Shown one piece after another: positions 19,065-29,701 of a stretch of DNA of 48,172 nucleotides; within the stretch, counting starts at the first letter, position 1; each line of letters starts with the position of its first letter. Both the position numbers and the translations under genes were made by a program. The stretch is taken from the NCBI GenBank assembly GCA_014376355.1, contig JACMRQ010000123.1, forward strand, positions 1 through 48,172, in the 5' to 3' direction. The notes beneath the pieces were generated by a model that was not told the DNA's origin, did no database searches, and was given only the letters and a program-made list of their open reading frames with translations. The stretch comes from Arcicella sp. (lineage in GTDB: Bacteria > Bacteroidota > Bacteroidia > Cytophagales > Spirosomataceae).

Positions 19065-20813
19065 ATGAACAAAAATATAAGTTTAAGAAAAACACTGATT
19101 GCTACCTTGGCAGTAGCGTCAATAACTTTCTCTTGTAAAGATAGCTTTTTGGAGGTATTACCAACAGGCTCTTTGGGAGAGGCACAATTAACCAGTAAGG
19201 CTGGGGTAGAAGGAACCCTTCTCGGGGCCTATTCAATGATGTTGGGAAAAAACTTTTCACGTCTTGCAGGACCTAATAACTGGGTATTTGGTAGTATCCT
19301 TGGTGGTGATGCCAATAAAGGAACTGACCCTGGTGACTATACTACGATAAATCCAATCCAGCGTTATGAGTCTGACGCAAATAATGGAGATATTGCAAGT
19401 ACATGGCTTGCTAAATACGAAGGTATTAGTCGTGCAAATAGTACTATCAGATTGGCTACAAAGTCAACGATGTTATCGGATGCAGATAAGAAAAGAATCA
19501 TTGGAGAAGCACGTTTCATCAGAGGTCATTTTTACTTTGAGTTGAAAAAAATCTTTAATAGTGCTCCGTACATTGACGAAACTCAAGATTATGGAACTGG
19601 TATTGAAAAAATACCTAATTCACCTGATTTCTGGGGTAAAATTGAGGCCGATTTTAAATTTGCTTACGATAATTTACCTGAAACATCAGATGCAGCTGGT
19701 AGAGCTAACAAATGGGCTGGTGCATCGTATTTAGCAAAAGCATATTTGTATCAGAAAAAATTTGCTGAAGCAAAAGCTATTTTTGATTTGGTAATTGCTA
19801 ACGGTAAAACAACTAATGGTAAAAAGTATAACTTGGTTCCAAAATATGCACAGATTTACAATGCTGAGAATGATAACAACGAGGAATCTATTTTTGCTAC
19901 TCAGACTTCAATGAACACTGGAAACACGAATAATGCAAATGGATACGATGATTTGAACTATCCATATAATACGGGTTCAGATGGTCCAGGAAACTGTTGT
20001 GGATTTTTTCAACCAAGTTTTGAGTTGGTAAATTCATTCCGTACTGACGCCAAAGGTTTACCTTTATTGGATAATTCATACAATGATGCTTCAAAAGCTG
20101 TAAAGAACGATTATGGTGTTGCATCAGCTGATGCGTTTACACCTGATGCTGGTAATCTTGATCCTCGATTAGATCATTCAGTAGGTCGTCGTGGAATTCA
20201 GTATTTAGATTGGAGAGATCACCCAGGTGCAGCTTGGATACGTAGTCAGCCTTATGCGGGACCATATTCTCCAAAGAAATATGTATACTATAGATCACAA
20301 GAAAATACTTTGACCGACGGTAGTTCATGGACTCGTGGATATTCTGTAATGAATTATACGATTCTTCGTTTTGCTGATGTACTATTGATGGCTGCTGAAG
20401 CAGAAATTGAAGTAGGTGATGTTAACAAAGCACGTGAATACGTAAACCGTGTACGTACAAGAGCAGCCAATACAGATTCTTGGGTTAAGAATAAAGCAGG
20501 TAATGCTCCTGCGGCTAAGTATGTAATTGGAACTTACGATACAGCTTGGTCTGATAAAGAAATGGCTCGTACAGCAGTAAGATTCGAAAGAAAATTAGAA
20601 TTATCAGGAGAAGGATATCGTTTCTTTGACTTAGTTCGTTGGGGAATTGCGGAGAAAGCTCTTAATGCTTATTTAGCAGTTGATGGAAAAGTATTATCAA
20701 TTAAATTTGGTGGTGCAAAATTCACAGCCGGTAAAAATGAGTATCAACCAATTCCACAATCTCAAATAGATATTCAAGGAAAAGATATTTTAAAGCAAAA
20801 TCCTGGATATTAA
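19065..20813 (+). CDS. SusD/RagB family lipoprotein
   Basis: 582 aa; lipobox ASITFSCKDSFLEVLPTGSL; GEARFIRGHFYFELKKIF; ERKLELSGEGYRFFDLVRWG; C-term IDIQGKDILKQNPGY; follows susC. Confidence 0.95.
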   Translation: MNKNISLRKTLIATLAVASITFSCKDSFLEVLPTGSLGEAQLTSKAGVEGTLLGAYSMMLGKNFSRLAGPNNWVFGSILGGDANKGTDPGDYTTINPIQRYESDANNGDIASTWLAKYEGISRANSTIRLATKSTMLSDADKKRIIGEARFIRGHFYFELKKIFNSAPYIDETQDYGTGIEKIPNSPDFWGKIEADFKFAYDNLPETSDAAGRANKWAGASYLAKAYLYQKKFAEAKAIFDLVIANGKTTNGKKYNLVPKYAQIYNAENDNNEESIFATQTSMNTGNTNNANGYDDLNYPYNTGSDGPGNCCGFFQPSFELVNSFRTDAKGLPLLDNSYNDASKAVKNDYGVASADAFTPDAGNLDPRLDHSVGRRGIQYLDWRDHPGAAWIRSQPYAGPYSPKKYVYYRSQENTLTDGSSWTRGYSVMNYTILRFADVLLMAAEAEIEVGDVNKAREYVNRVRTRAANTDSWVKNKAGNAPAAKYVIGTYDTAWSDKEMARTAVRFERKLELSGEGYRFFDLVRWGIAEKALNAYLAVDGKVLSIKFGGAKFTAGKNEYQPIPQSQIDIQGKDILKQNPGY

Positions 20814-20833
20814 TTTTATTTACTTATTATTTT

Positions 20834-20868
20834 AAAAAGAGATGGTAATTGTTACCATCTCTTTTTTT
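20834..20868. terminator. Intrinsic (probably bidirectional) terminator between convergent susD and DUF1080 gene
   Basis: AAAAAGAGATGGTAA-TTG-TTACCATCTCTTTTTTT; perfect 15-bp stem with 3-nt loop and T-tract, A-tract on the other flank. Confidence 0.85.
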
Positions 20869-20955
20869 GTGGATAATGAACTTTATGAAACCTCTTAACT
20901 TGAAAAAATAGTATGAGGAGGTTCGATAAGAATATAAATAAACCTTAAATTCTTT

Positions 20956-21624
20956 CTATTTCAAAGGTGTTAAATCCACTTTTCTAAACTCAACTTCAGC
21001 ACCTTCCGCCTGCAAAGCTACTTTCCCTTTCTGAACGGTAGCGCCGTAACCATCATTTACCATATCATCATTTAACCACACTTTTATATTATTGCCTTTA
21101 CATTCAATTACCATTTTATTCCATTCTCCAAGCGGTTTTTCGGAATTATCGGTTAGATTTTTAATTCTTCTTTCTTTCCCATCAACACTTCCCCAGTTTT
21201 CTTTCGGACCTCTTCGTGATTCCATATTTGGTACACTAATATCTTCAGCAATGCACCAAAAATCTCCTGCATTATCGTGCATCATTTGTACTTCAATTGA
21301 TTTGGGGAATTGTTTATATAATGCCCTTAACGTTGAAGCATGAACTAAAACGCCACAATTTCCAGGCTTCCCAGCAAAGCGATATTCAATTTCAAGACGA
21401 TAATTTTGGTAAGAAGATTTTGTAATTAAATGACCCTGTGGCTCACCCAAACTCACCAATAATCCATTGCGAATGATGAATGGATTTATTGCCTGCGGGT
21501 CTTTATCCATGGCTGGAACATCAACAAACCAATTGTTCAAATCCTTTCCATTAAAGAGTTTGATGGTCTTCTGGGCGAAGATCGGTGTTGTGAGAAATGT
21601 TAGAAGGATAATTAGTTTTTTCAT
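20956..21624 (-). CDS. DUF1080 (3-keto-disaccharide hydrolase-like) secreted protein
   Basis: 222 aa; signal peptide; TIKLFNGKDLNNWFVD...KSSYQNYRLEIEYRFAGKPGNCGVLVHA...WNKMVIECKGNNIKVWLNDDMVNDG...GKVALQAEGAEVEFRKVDLTPL. Confidence 0.92.
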   Translation of the reverse strand: MKKLIILLTFLTTPIFAQKTIKLFNGKDLNNWFVDVPAMDKDPQAINPFIIRNGLLVSLGEPQGHLITKSSYQNYRLEIEYRFAGKPGNCGVLVHASTLRALYKQFPKSIEVQMMHDNAGDFWCIAEDISVPNMESRRGPKENWGSVDGKERRIKNLTDNSEKPLGEWNKMVIECKGNNIKVWLNDDMVNDGYGATVQKGKVALQAEGAEVEFRKVDLTPLK

Positions 21625-21646
21625 CTTTATAAAATTTAAAATTTAT

Positions 21647-22918
21647 TTACTCAACATAATCTAAATCCTTGCTAAAAGTTTCCTCCACCTGTGAGGTTGC
21701 CCAAAGAGCGGCGGCAAAACAAGTTACGCCCACAATCATCGCTGAATTTAATAGTCCGTAAGTTGGTATTAAAGCTCTAAAACCTAATGTGATTGGGATT
21801 AATGCTCCTCTCACAAAATTAGGGACGGTCGTAGTTACCGTAGCTCTAATATTAGTACCGAATTGTTCAGATGCCATTGTGATAAAAACTGCCCAATAAC
21901 CGCCAAAAAAGCCTAGAATTAAGCAAAGAATATAAAAGTTGTTTGCTGATATGCCGAAGGAATTAAGATAAATTAGGGTAAAAATAACGGCTAATCCCAC
22001 AAAGATATAGACCGTTTTCTTTCTGCTCTTTAATAATTGACTTATTAAACCACTCAAAAAGTCTCCTAATGAAAGTCCCGTATAACAAAACAAAATAGTT
22101 TTTCCACCTGTGATTTCACCTTGGACGTTGAGAGCTTTACTCATTTCGGGGGCAACTAAAATCAAAATACCAACGACATACCATACGGGTAGACCGATCA
22201 AAATACAGTAAAAATATTTTCTAAAACTTTCTCTATTTGTGAATAAACTTATAAACTTTCCTTTTTGAACAGTCTCATTAATATTCTGAAAAAGTACAGA
22301 TTCAAAGGTTCCTAAGCGTAAAATTAACAGAAATAAACCCATGCCTCTACCGATAAAATAACAAGTTCTCCACCACTCTGGGTCTTGACTATGTCCACCC
22401 ACGAGTGCAGCCATTACAGCTCCTAATGCTCCAGTACCTGCAATGATTAATGCTCCGATTCCTCTTTTTTCTCTGGGTAAAGTTTCATTTACAAGTGTAA
22501 TTCCTGCTCCTAATTCCCCAGCAAGACCAACTCCTGCAATGAAACGAAGAACTCCGTATTGTGTTAAAGCACTCAAAAATTCAGTATCACGAATTAAACC
22601 GTTCAATGCATTAGCGGTTGAATACATTAAAATTGAGCCAAATAATACTGATTTTCTCCCTTTTTTATCGCCCCAAATACCCCACAAAATTCCGCCAATC
22701 AACATTCCAGCCATTTGAATATTGAAAAGTGAAAGTCCTTGAGAAAGTTGTTGTGCTTTATCCAATCCTAAACTTGCAAGGCTTGGATTGCGAACCACGC
22801 CAAAAAGAATGAGGTCATAAACATCCACAAAATAACCTAAAGCGGCAACAGCAATCAGTATTTTAGCGTTTTTTGAGATGTTGGTATTTGAGGAAATTTG
22901 AACGGGGGTCATTATCAT
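21647..22918 (-). CDS. Major facilitator superfamily transporter
   Basis: 423 aa, polytopic; IGGILWGIWGDKKGRKSVLFGSILMYSTANALNG and RFIAGVGLAGELGAGITLVNETLPREKRGIG match MFS loop motifs. Confidence 0.92.
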   Translation of the reverse strand: MIMTPVQISSNTNISKNAKILIAVAALGYFVDVYDLILFGVVRNPSLASLGLDKAQQLSQGLSLFNIQMAGMLIGGILWGIWGDKKGRKSVLFGSILMYSTANALNGLIRDTEFLSALTQYGVLRFIAGVGLAGELGAGITLVNETLPREKRGIGALIIAGTGALGAVMAALVGGHSQDPEWWRTCYFIGRGMGLFLLILRLGTFESVLFQNINETVQKGKFISLFTNRESFRKYFYCILIGLPVWYVVGILILVAPEMSKALNVQGEITGGKTILFCYTGLSLGDFLSGLISQLLKSRKKTVYIFVGLAVIFTLIYLNSFGISANNFYILCLILGFFGGYWAVFITMASEQFGTNIRATVTTTVPNFVRGALIPITLGFRALIPTYGLLNSAMIVGVTCFAAALWATSQVEETFSKDLDYVE

Positions 22919-22936
22919 TAAGGATTTACTTTTATT

Positions 22937-24226
22937 TTACCACCTTGATAAAATTTGCGTGCGGTGGGCATCAATTTTTAGAAAGATAAATAATAAAATT
23001 GAAAAAGACCACAGCGACGAACCTCCGTAACTGAAAAAGGGCAAGGGAATTCCAATTACGGGCATTAAGCCGATTGTCATGCCTATATTAACCATAAAAT
23101 GGAAAAAGAGTATCGAAACTACACCGTAACCATAGACTCGTGCGAATCGGGATTTTTGTCGTTCAGCCAAATAAATTACTCGCAATAAAAGCCCTAAAAA
23201 CAATCCTACAACTAATAAACTTCCAGCAAAACCCTCTTCCTCACCGACGGTACAAAAAATAAAATCAGTAGATTGTTCAGGTACAAAGTCAAATTTTGTT
23301 TGTGTTCCTTGTAAAAACCCTTTACCCACAAGTCCACCTGAACCAATGGCAATTTTTGCTTGACGGACATTATAACCCGTTTTTTTTCTGTCAAAATCTG
23401 GATCAACTAATACTTTTATACGATTGCGTTGATGTTCTTGGAGGATATTGTTTACCGCCCAATCAACACCTGTAACGAAAATTCCCATTGAAATTCCCAC
23501 CCCGACAATTAGGAGAAGGTTTCGAGTTTTTCGTTCGTATCGAGGTATAATCAAGACAATTAAACCCATTAAAATGATAATACCAATGAAAATTTGCCAA
23601 GATGAAAAAATTAATGCTAACACAAAAAGTACAATTACACTCAAAAATGTAGCGGGATAAATGCCTGGTAATCCTTCACGATATACCAAAATCATAAAGC
23701 CTGCAAAGACTAATGCTACGCCTGTTTCGTGAGAAATCAATGTAAGAATTGGAGGAATCAGAATAATCAGAGCTACACTAAATTGGTCTTTGAATCGAGA
23801 TAAATTAACCATCGGCGTACTGATATATTTTGCCAATGCCAATGCCGTAGCCATCTTTGCAAATTCAGCGGGTTGAACTGTGAAAGTGCCAATTCTGAAC
23901 CAAGAATGAGAACCTTTAATTTCAGCACCCACTACTAATACTGCTAAGAGCGTAAAAATGGAAAATCCGTAAATAAAGAAGGCAGTTGTTTCGTAAAAGC
24001 GATAATCAATGACTAAAATGGCAATAATTAATAGTACAGTTGTGCCAATCCAAATAAGTTGTTTTCCTGCATTTGTATCAAAAAAACCGGCATCTCCAAT
24101 CCAAAGGGGATTTTCGGGATTATATATGGCTGCATAAATGTTCAACCATCCTACTACTACGCAGACGATAAAAATGAGAACAGAAATCCAGTCCAAATTT
24201 TTTGATATTTTTTCTTGTCTTGCCAT
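22937..24226 (-). CDS. rodA: Rod-shape-determining protein RodA (SEDS glycosyltransferase)
   Basis: 429 aa; SEDS motifs FRIGTFTVQPAEFAKMATALALAKY, RNRIKVLVDPDFDRKKTGYNVRQAKIAIGSGGLVGKGFLQGTQTKFDFVPEQSTDFIF, MPVIGIPLPFFSYGGSS. Confidence 0.97.
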   Translation of the reverse strand: MARQEKISKNLDWISVLIFIVCVVVGWLNIYAAIYNPENPLWIGDAGFFDTNAGKQLIWIGTTVLLIIAILVIDYRFYETTAFFIYGFSIFTLLAVLVVGAEIKGSHSWFRIGTFTVQPAEFAKMATALALAKYISTPMVNLSRFKDQFSVALIILIPPILTLISHETGVALVFAGFMILVYREGLPGIYPATFLSVIVLFVLALIFSSWQIFIGIIILMGLIVLIIPRYERKTRNLLLIVGVGISMGIFVTGVDWAVNNILQEHQRNRIKVLVDPDFDRKKTGYNVRQAKIAIGSGGLVGKGFLQGTQTKFDFVPEQSTDFIFCTVGEEEGFAGSLLVVGLFLGLLLRVIYLAERQKSRFARVYGYGVVSILFFHFMVNIGMTIGLMPVIGIPLPFFSYGGSSLWSFSILLFIFLKIDAHRTQILSRW

Positions 24227-24334
24227 ATTTTAGTGATTATTAATTAATTAGTGGCTATTAAAAGTGTGAAACGTTTTGTTTTCTGTGTATTCAGCATCGG
24301 CATTTTATGATTTTTAATAATCAATCATTAATCC

Positions 24335-26329
24335 TTACTTCTTTGGTTTCATTGGAATTTTAATTGAGTTTGATTTTTCTGCTCCCATTAATGGTAGGCC
24401 TTGCGGAGTAGTAAAGAACATTTCTTCATCAACTTTTTGCACAATACTATCTTTTTTCGCAGTTAATGTTTTTGAATTATCCGCTTTAGGCTGAGCGGTT
24501 CTGATAATATTTAGTGGATAGCTTTTATTCATCCACTTCGTTTCAATAGCTTTTCTATCTGAATGTCCTTTAATGTATTTTTCGATACATAAAGAGGCAA
24601 TTGGAGCTGCATGGGCTCCACCCGAACCTGCATTTTCTACAAATACAGCAATCGCAATTTTAGGATTATCTCTGGGGGCAAAAGCGATAAAAATGGAGTG
24701 ATTTTCTCCGTGACGATTCTGAGAGGTTCCTGTTTTTCCACACATTTGAATATCACTCATTCGTCCATCACCCGATACAGTTCCGTTGTTTACTGCATCT
24801 ACCATTCCACCAATAACAGTTTCAAAATGCCTTCTTTCAATATCTACTGAGATTTTCTGCTTATATTTTTCATCAATTTCTCCTACTTTTCCAACGCCTT
24901 TGACCATGTGAGGACGAATATACCAACCTCTATTTGCCACAATAGCAGCAACATTCGCCATTTTTAGGGGATTAACAATAATTTCACCTTCACCAATACT
25001 ATTACTGGCAATATTTGAGAATTTCCAGCGAAGCGGACCTCCATACATTTTATCGTAATAAGGCACATTCGGCAATTTCCCTTTTTTCTCGTTCGGTAAG
25101 TCAATTTCTAAAGATTGTCCAATACCAAATTTTGCCACCATATCATCCCATCGTTGTAAACCGACGGCAGATTTTTTGAAGACGTTAGTTTCATTATTGT
25201 TGTAAATAATCCGTTTGTAAGTTTGATAAAAATAAGGATTACAAGAATACTGAATTGCTTTTTGAATATCACTCGCCATGGGGTGATTGTGACTGCATTG
25301 AATGGGCGAACCTGCGTGACCAAAACCCGTACTTGGCACAATTGCTCCCATCTGTAGAGCAACCAAGGCTTGAATAATCTTGAAGGTTGAACCTGGACGA
25401 TAATAAGCACTCGGCGGACGATTCAAAAGCGGGTGCATTGGATTGAGATTGAGGGTTTGGAAATATTTAGAATATGTCCGCCCCGACAGCAAACTTGGGT
25501 CGTAGGTTGGAGCAGAAACCATGGCCAAAATCTCGCCTGTTGAAGGTTCAATTGCTACTACACTACCTACTTTATGTTGCATCAAACTATCGGCATAAGC
25601 CTGTAAATCAATATCAATGGAAGTCATTAAACTCTTTCCTGCGAGTGGTTCTACATCAAATGCACCTGCTTTATAAGCTCCTTTTTCTACGCCACGACTA
25701 TTTACCATCATATATTTGATACCCCTTTCTCCCCGTAATTGCTCTTCGTAATACCGTTCCAAACCTGTTACGCCTACGTAATCACCTTGTCCATAATAAT
25801 CCTCGCCCGCTTCTTCTTGCTTCAAAAGACGTTCTGGACTGATTTCTCCTACGTAACCCAAGGCGTTTGCCATGCCCTTCCAATCATAAGTTCGCAAGGC
25901 ACTTACTTGAAAACTAAATCCTGGGTAATCGATCATAGCATCTTGCACACGAGCATAGTCCTCCCTTGATAATTGACGAAGCATCAAAGATGGTCTAACA
26001 GGGGAATACATTTTGGCAATGTGCATGAGATTATTGAATTCAGAACGAGTTATTCCGAAAATTTCACAAAATCGCAAAGTATCAGCTACTCGAGCTTTTT
26101 TAGGCGTAACGTATAAGTCATATACGACCGTGTTACTAACAATTAATTTTTTATTTCGGTCGTATACTAAACCTCGAAATGGAGGTTGTACCAGTTTTCT
26201 GATGGCATTATTTTCAGCGGCCAGAATATAGGTATCATCAATAACTTGTAGATAAAATAGTCTGCCAACGTAAACTAACGCAATCAAGATAAAAAATGCT
26301 TGTATAAATCTTTTTCTAATCTCTTCCAT
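24335..26329 (-). CDS. mrdA: Penicillin-binding protein 2 (class B transpeptidase)
   Basis: 664 aa; N-terminal TM, dimerisation domain, active site RPGSTFKIIQ (SxxK), SCN-type YSCNPYF, KTGTSQN; immediately upstream of rodA. Confidence 0.97.
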   Translation of the reverse strand: MEEIRKRFIQAFFILIALVYVGRLFYLQVIDDTYILAAENNAIRKLVQPPFRGLVYDRNKKLIVSNTVVYDLYVTPKKARVADTLRFCEIFGITRSEFNNLMHIAKMYSPVRPSLMLRQLSREDYARVQDAMIDYPGFSFQVSALRTYDWKGMANALGYVGEISPERLLKQEEAGEDYYGQGDYVGVTGLERYYEEQLRGERGIKYMMVNSRGVEKGAYKAGAFDVEPLAGKSLMTSIDIDLQAYADSLMQHKVGSVVAIEPSTGEILAMVSAPTYDPSLLSGRTYSKYFQTLNLNPMHPLLNRPPSAYYRPGSTFKIIQALVALQMGAIVPSTGFGHAGSPIQCSHNHPMASDIQKAIQYSCNPYFYQTYKRIIYNNNETNVFKKSAVGLQRWDDMVAKFGIGQSLEIDLPNEKKGKLPNVPYYDKMYGGPLRWKFSNIASNSIGEGEIIVNPLKMANVAAIVANRGWYIRPHMVKGVGKVGEIDEKYKQKISVDIERRHFETVIGGMVDAVNNGTVSGDGRMSDIQMCGKTGTSQNRHGENHSIFIAFAPRDNPKIAIAVFVENAGSGGAHAAPIASLCIEKYIKGHSDRKAIETKWMNKSYPLNIIRTAQPKADNSKTLTAKKDSIVQKVDEEMFFTTPQGLPLMGAEKSNSIKIPMKPKK

Positions 26330-26456
26330 TTTGGGAGTTAGGAGTTGTTTAAGGGATTAAGGGTTTTTATAGGAAAAATGGTGATTAGGAGGAGAAGATA
26401 ATGTGAAGTTTCAAGATTAGTTATGCCTATACCTTTTTTATTTAAAACTCCAATGG

Positions 26457-26663
26457 TTACTCTTTTGGTAAACTTTTAATGAACAAAAACATTCCTGCAA
26501 AAATAAAAAATAAGGAACATCCAATGGTGAACCACGGAGTTTTCAACATAAATTTCTCATCCAACCAAGTTCCTAAAAACACACCTGCACCAATGGTTGC
26601 AAGCATTTGAAAGCCTGCACCCGCATATTGGGAAAACTTATTTGGTGAATTATTTTGTTCCAT
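26457..26663 (-). CDS. AtpZ/AtpI-family small membrane protein
   Basis: ORF track starts at 26750, but the likely start is Met at 26663 (MEQNNSPNKFSQYAGAGFQMLATIGAGVFLGTWLDEKFMLKTPWFTIGCSLFFIFAGMFLFIKSL). Two TM helices and AtpZ-like YAGAGFQMLATIGAGVFLGTWLDEK. Confidence 0.8.
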   Translation of the reverse strand: MEQNNSPNKFSQYAGAGFQMLATIGAGVFLGTWLDEKFMLKTPWFTIGCSLFFIFAGMFLFIKSLPKE

Positions 26664-26890
26664 AACACAAAAATACGCCTTTGGCATGGAAACTGATACT
26701 ATTTTTATGTAAAATTGCGTTTTGATTTTGTAGTGAACAGCTTTTAACAATGAGTTGTAAAATTCAAGCCTATCTTATGAATTTAAAACTAAATTTCTCC
26801 AATAATTAACTATTTTTAAGACAAATATGTAAGTCAATTACTTAAAAATTGTACCTTAAAATTAAATAGCTGTCTAATTGTTCTTAAAAG

Positions 26891-29053
26891 ATGAAAACAA
26901 AGTACTCCTTCCATATTATTTTATCTATTATTTCCCTTTGCGAATTCTTTTTAGGATGTTCTCAGTATAGTAGTTCCCCTCTGGCAGTAGGTTTTCACAA
27001 CGTTAATGCGAAATATAATGCTCTTTTTCAGGCAAGTATTAAGTTAAAAGAAGTTGAAAAAAGTCTTTTTGATGCTTACAGAGATAATTATTCCCAACAA
27101 CTCCCGATTTTAATTCCCATTGATTCCAATTCAGCGGGAGCAATGCGTGAGCAATTAACTGCGGTTATCAAAAAGGCTTCCTTAGTGGCAGAACGTCATC
27201 AGAACTCTAAATGGTTAGATGATGCTTATGTGATGATTGGCAAGGCTCGTCTGTTGAAACAAGATTATAAAAATGCCATTGAAACGTTCAAGTATGTCAA
27301 TACTAATGCCAATTCCGACAAAGCTCGTGATGCAGCATTAATCGGCTTAATGCGTGCGTATACCGAACAAGGAGAATATCAAACTGCCCTTCGAGTGGCT
27401 GAATTATTGCGAGAAGAACCCTTAGATAACGAAAATACTCGTGATTTTTATTTGACAAAAGCTTATTTGCATCAATTGAAGGAGGAGTATAAAACCTCGG
27501 TTGCCATTTTGGAAGAAGCTTTGCCTTATATGAAGAAGAACGAGCAAAAGGCCCGTGTATTGTTTGCGGCTGGACAAATGTATGAGACTCTGAATGATAA
27601 AAGTAATGCTTCGGAAAAGTATTTAGCCGTTAATAAAAATTATCCTTCTTATGATTTAGGGTTTTATGCAAAATTGAATAATGCCTTGACTTTGGGACAA
27701 ACAGAAGGCTTTCAAAAACTGTTGAAAGATTCTAAAAATAAGGATTTACAAGACAAAATCTACGAAGCCATGTCGGCAGTTGAAATGCGAAAAGGGAATT
27801 CAAAAGATGGTATAAAATTGCTTCAATCGTCGGCTCGGAATAGTCAAAATCTCAAACAATTACCTTACACGTTCTTGAAACTGGCGGATTTGGCTTATAA
27901 TACAATGGGGAATTATGAAATGGCGGCAGCCTATTATGACAGTACTGCTTCACTATTACCTCAAAATGACCCTGCTTACAAACGAGTAGTGGACAAGCAA
28001 CGTTCTTTGCGAGATTTTGTAACCCAAACCAATATCATTAAAACTGAAGATTCTTTGCAACATTTGTCAAAGATGAATCCTGCACAATTAGAAAAGGTTT
28101 TGGAGAAAGTCGTTTTGGATAAAATTGCCAAAGAAACGGAAGATTTACGAAAAGCACAGGAAATTGTTAATCGTGGTTTACAGCAACAACAAACCAAAAC
28201 GGATGCTTTTACCGACCCCAATAAATCTTCTTGGTATTTTACGAATGCCATTGCTCAACAACAAGGCAAAACGTCTTTTTCAAATGTTTGGGGAACGAGA
28301 GCTTTGGAAGATAATTGGCGGAGAAGCAGAAAAGATAATGCTTTAGCTTTTGATAATAATGCCAATGGAAATCAAGGAATTAATAATTTAGGTTTAAAAA
28401 ATCTAAGTATTCCAACTGAAAAATTTGGGGGAGGTATTAAAGATGATATAGCGGCATTAAAGACCAAAATACCTTTCTCGAAAGAGGCCTTTGATGCTTC
28501 GATGAAGCGAAAAGAAGAGGCAAGTTTTGAGTTGGGGAAAGTGTATAAATTCAAATTGAATGAACCCAAAAATGCCATTATTACGTTCGACCACTTTCTT
28601 ATGGATTTCCCTAAATCAAGCCATGAGCCAGAAACGTTATACTTATTGGCTTTGTTGAATGAAGAGAATTTTGCCAGTAAGGAAATATACACCAAAAGAC
28701 TCATGAAAGAGTACGAGGATTCTTATTTTGCCCGTTTATTGAATCGGACTTCTACTGAAACATTAAGTACAGGTAAAGAATCAGAATCTCAAAAACTGTA
28801 TGCTGAAGCATACCAATATTATTCTCAAAATAATTTTACGGACGCTTTGGCTTTTGTGGAAACGGGATTGAAACAATATCCGAACAGTCAAATTGAGGAT
28901 AAAATTATGTTTTTGAAAGCGATGATTTCAGCTAAAACGCAATCAATAGATATTTATCAAAAAGCCTTAAAAAACTTTATTACTGATTATCCAAAAAGTC
29001 AATTAATTACGATGGCAAAAGAACGACTGGAGGCTTCGGGTGAGAAAAAATAG
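26891..29053 (+). CDS. TPR-repeat lipoprotein, T9SS component PorW/SprE-like
   Basis: 720 aa; lipobox FFLGCSQYSS; HNVNAKYNALFQASIKLKEVEKSLFDAYRDNYSQQLPILIPID resembles the PorW/SprE N-terminus; multiple TPR-like segments (WLDDAYVMIGKARLLKQDYKNAIETFKYV). Confidence 0.8.
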   Translation: MKTKYSFHIILSIISLCEFFLGCSQYSSSPLAVGFHNVNAKYNALFQASIKLKEVEKSLFDAYRDNYSQQLPILIPIDSNSAGAMREQLTAVIKKASLVAERHQNSKWLDDAYVMIGKARLLKQDYKNAIETFKYVNTNANSDKARDAALIGLMRAYTEQGEYQTALRVAELLREEPLDNENTRDFYLTKAYLHQLKEEYKTSVAILEEALPYMKKNEQKARVLFAAGQMYETLNDKSNASEKYLAVNKNYPSYDLGFYAKLNNALTLGQTEGFQKLLKDSKNKDLQDKIYEAMSAVEMRKGNSKDGIKLLQSSARNSQNLKQLPYTFLKLADLAYNTMGNYEMAAAYYDSTASLLPQNDPAYKRVVDKQRSLRDFVTQTNIIKTEDSLQHLSKMNPAQLEKVLEKVVLDKIAKETEDLRKAQEIVNRGLQQQQTKTDAFTDPNKSSWYFTNAIAQQQGKTSFSNVWGTRALEDNWRRSRKDNALAFDNNANGNQGINNLGLKNLSIPTEKFGGGIKDDIAALKTKIPFSKEAFDASMKRKEEASFELGKVYKFKLNEPKNAIITFDHFLMDFPKSSHEPETLYLLALLNEENFASKEIYTKRLMKEYEDSYFARLLNRTSTETLSTGKESESQKLYAEAYQYYSQNNFTDALAFVETGLKQYPNSQIEDKIMFLKAMISAKTQSIDIYQKALKNFITDYPKSQLITMAKERLEASGEKK

Positions 29054-29166
29054 CTTAAAATTTTGAGAAATATGCGATAAATGTTGTGTATTTTTGATGG
29101 GTCACAATAAACAAAACCGAACCTGGTTGAAATATTTTTAATCAGTTAACTATTTTAAACAATCAA

Positions 29167-29682
29167 ATGAAAAAGACAATCATTGCCTCTGCCGTCTTGT
29201 TATTTACACAAATAGCAATTTTTGCCCAAACACCAGTGGTAACACCACCGTCTGATGCTTCTGCTCAAACGATGAAAGGTAGTAGAGGAAAAGGGAATCA
29301 GCGTGGAAAAGACCAAAGAGAAAAACAGCCAACAATGACAGCTGCAGTCAGAGCTGTTCAGTATTCGAATCAATTAAAATCGGCTCTCACGTTGAATGCC
29401 GACCAGTATCAGAAAGTTTTAGCCGTAAATACTGAATGTATTACTCGTAAAGATGCCATGAAAGGCAGCGGAGATAAAGGTGCTATGAAAACAGGAAAGA
29501 GTGATATTAAGGCTTATCGTTTGGGTGAATATAAAAAGATTTTTACTGCTCAACAACTGACTGCTTATCAAAATATGAACGATGATAAAGGTGAAAAGGA
29601 CGATAACAACGATGAACGTGATGGAAGAAGAAAGGGAAAAGGACATGGCAAAGATGGTGGAGATAGAAAAGAGAATAATTAG
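29167..29682 (+). CDS. Small secreted protein with LTxxQ/Spy-like segments and a highly charged C-terminus
   Basis: 171 aa; signal peptide; NQLKSALTLNADQYQKVLAVN and YKKIFTAQQLTAYQNM; low-complexity K/D/E/G-rich tail. Confidence 0.65.
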   Translation: MKKTIIASAVLLFTQIAIFAQTPVVTPPSDASAQTMKGSRGKGNQRGKDQREKQPTMTAAVRAVQYSNQLKSALTLNADQYQKVLAVNTECITRKDAMKGSGDKGAMKTGKSDIKAYRLGEYKKIFTAQQLTAYQNMNDDKGEKDDNNDERDGRRKGKGHGKDGGDRKENN

Positions 29683-29701
29683 TCATATTATTTTTTAAAG
29701 C

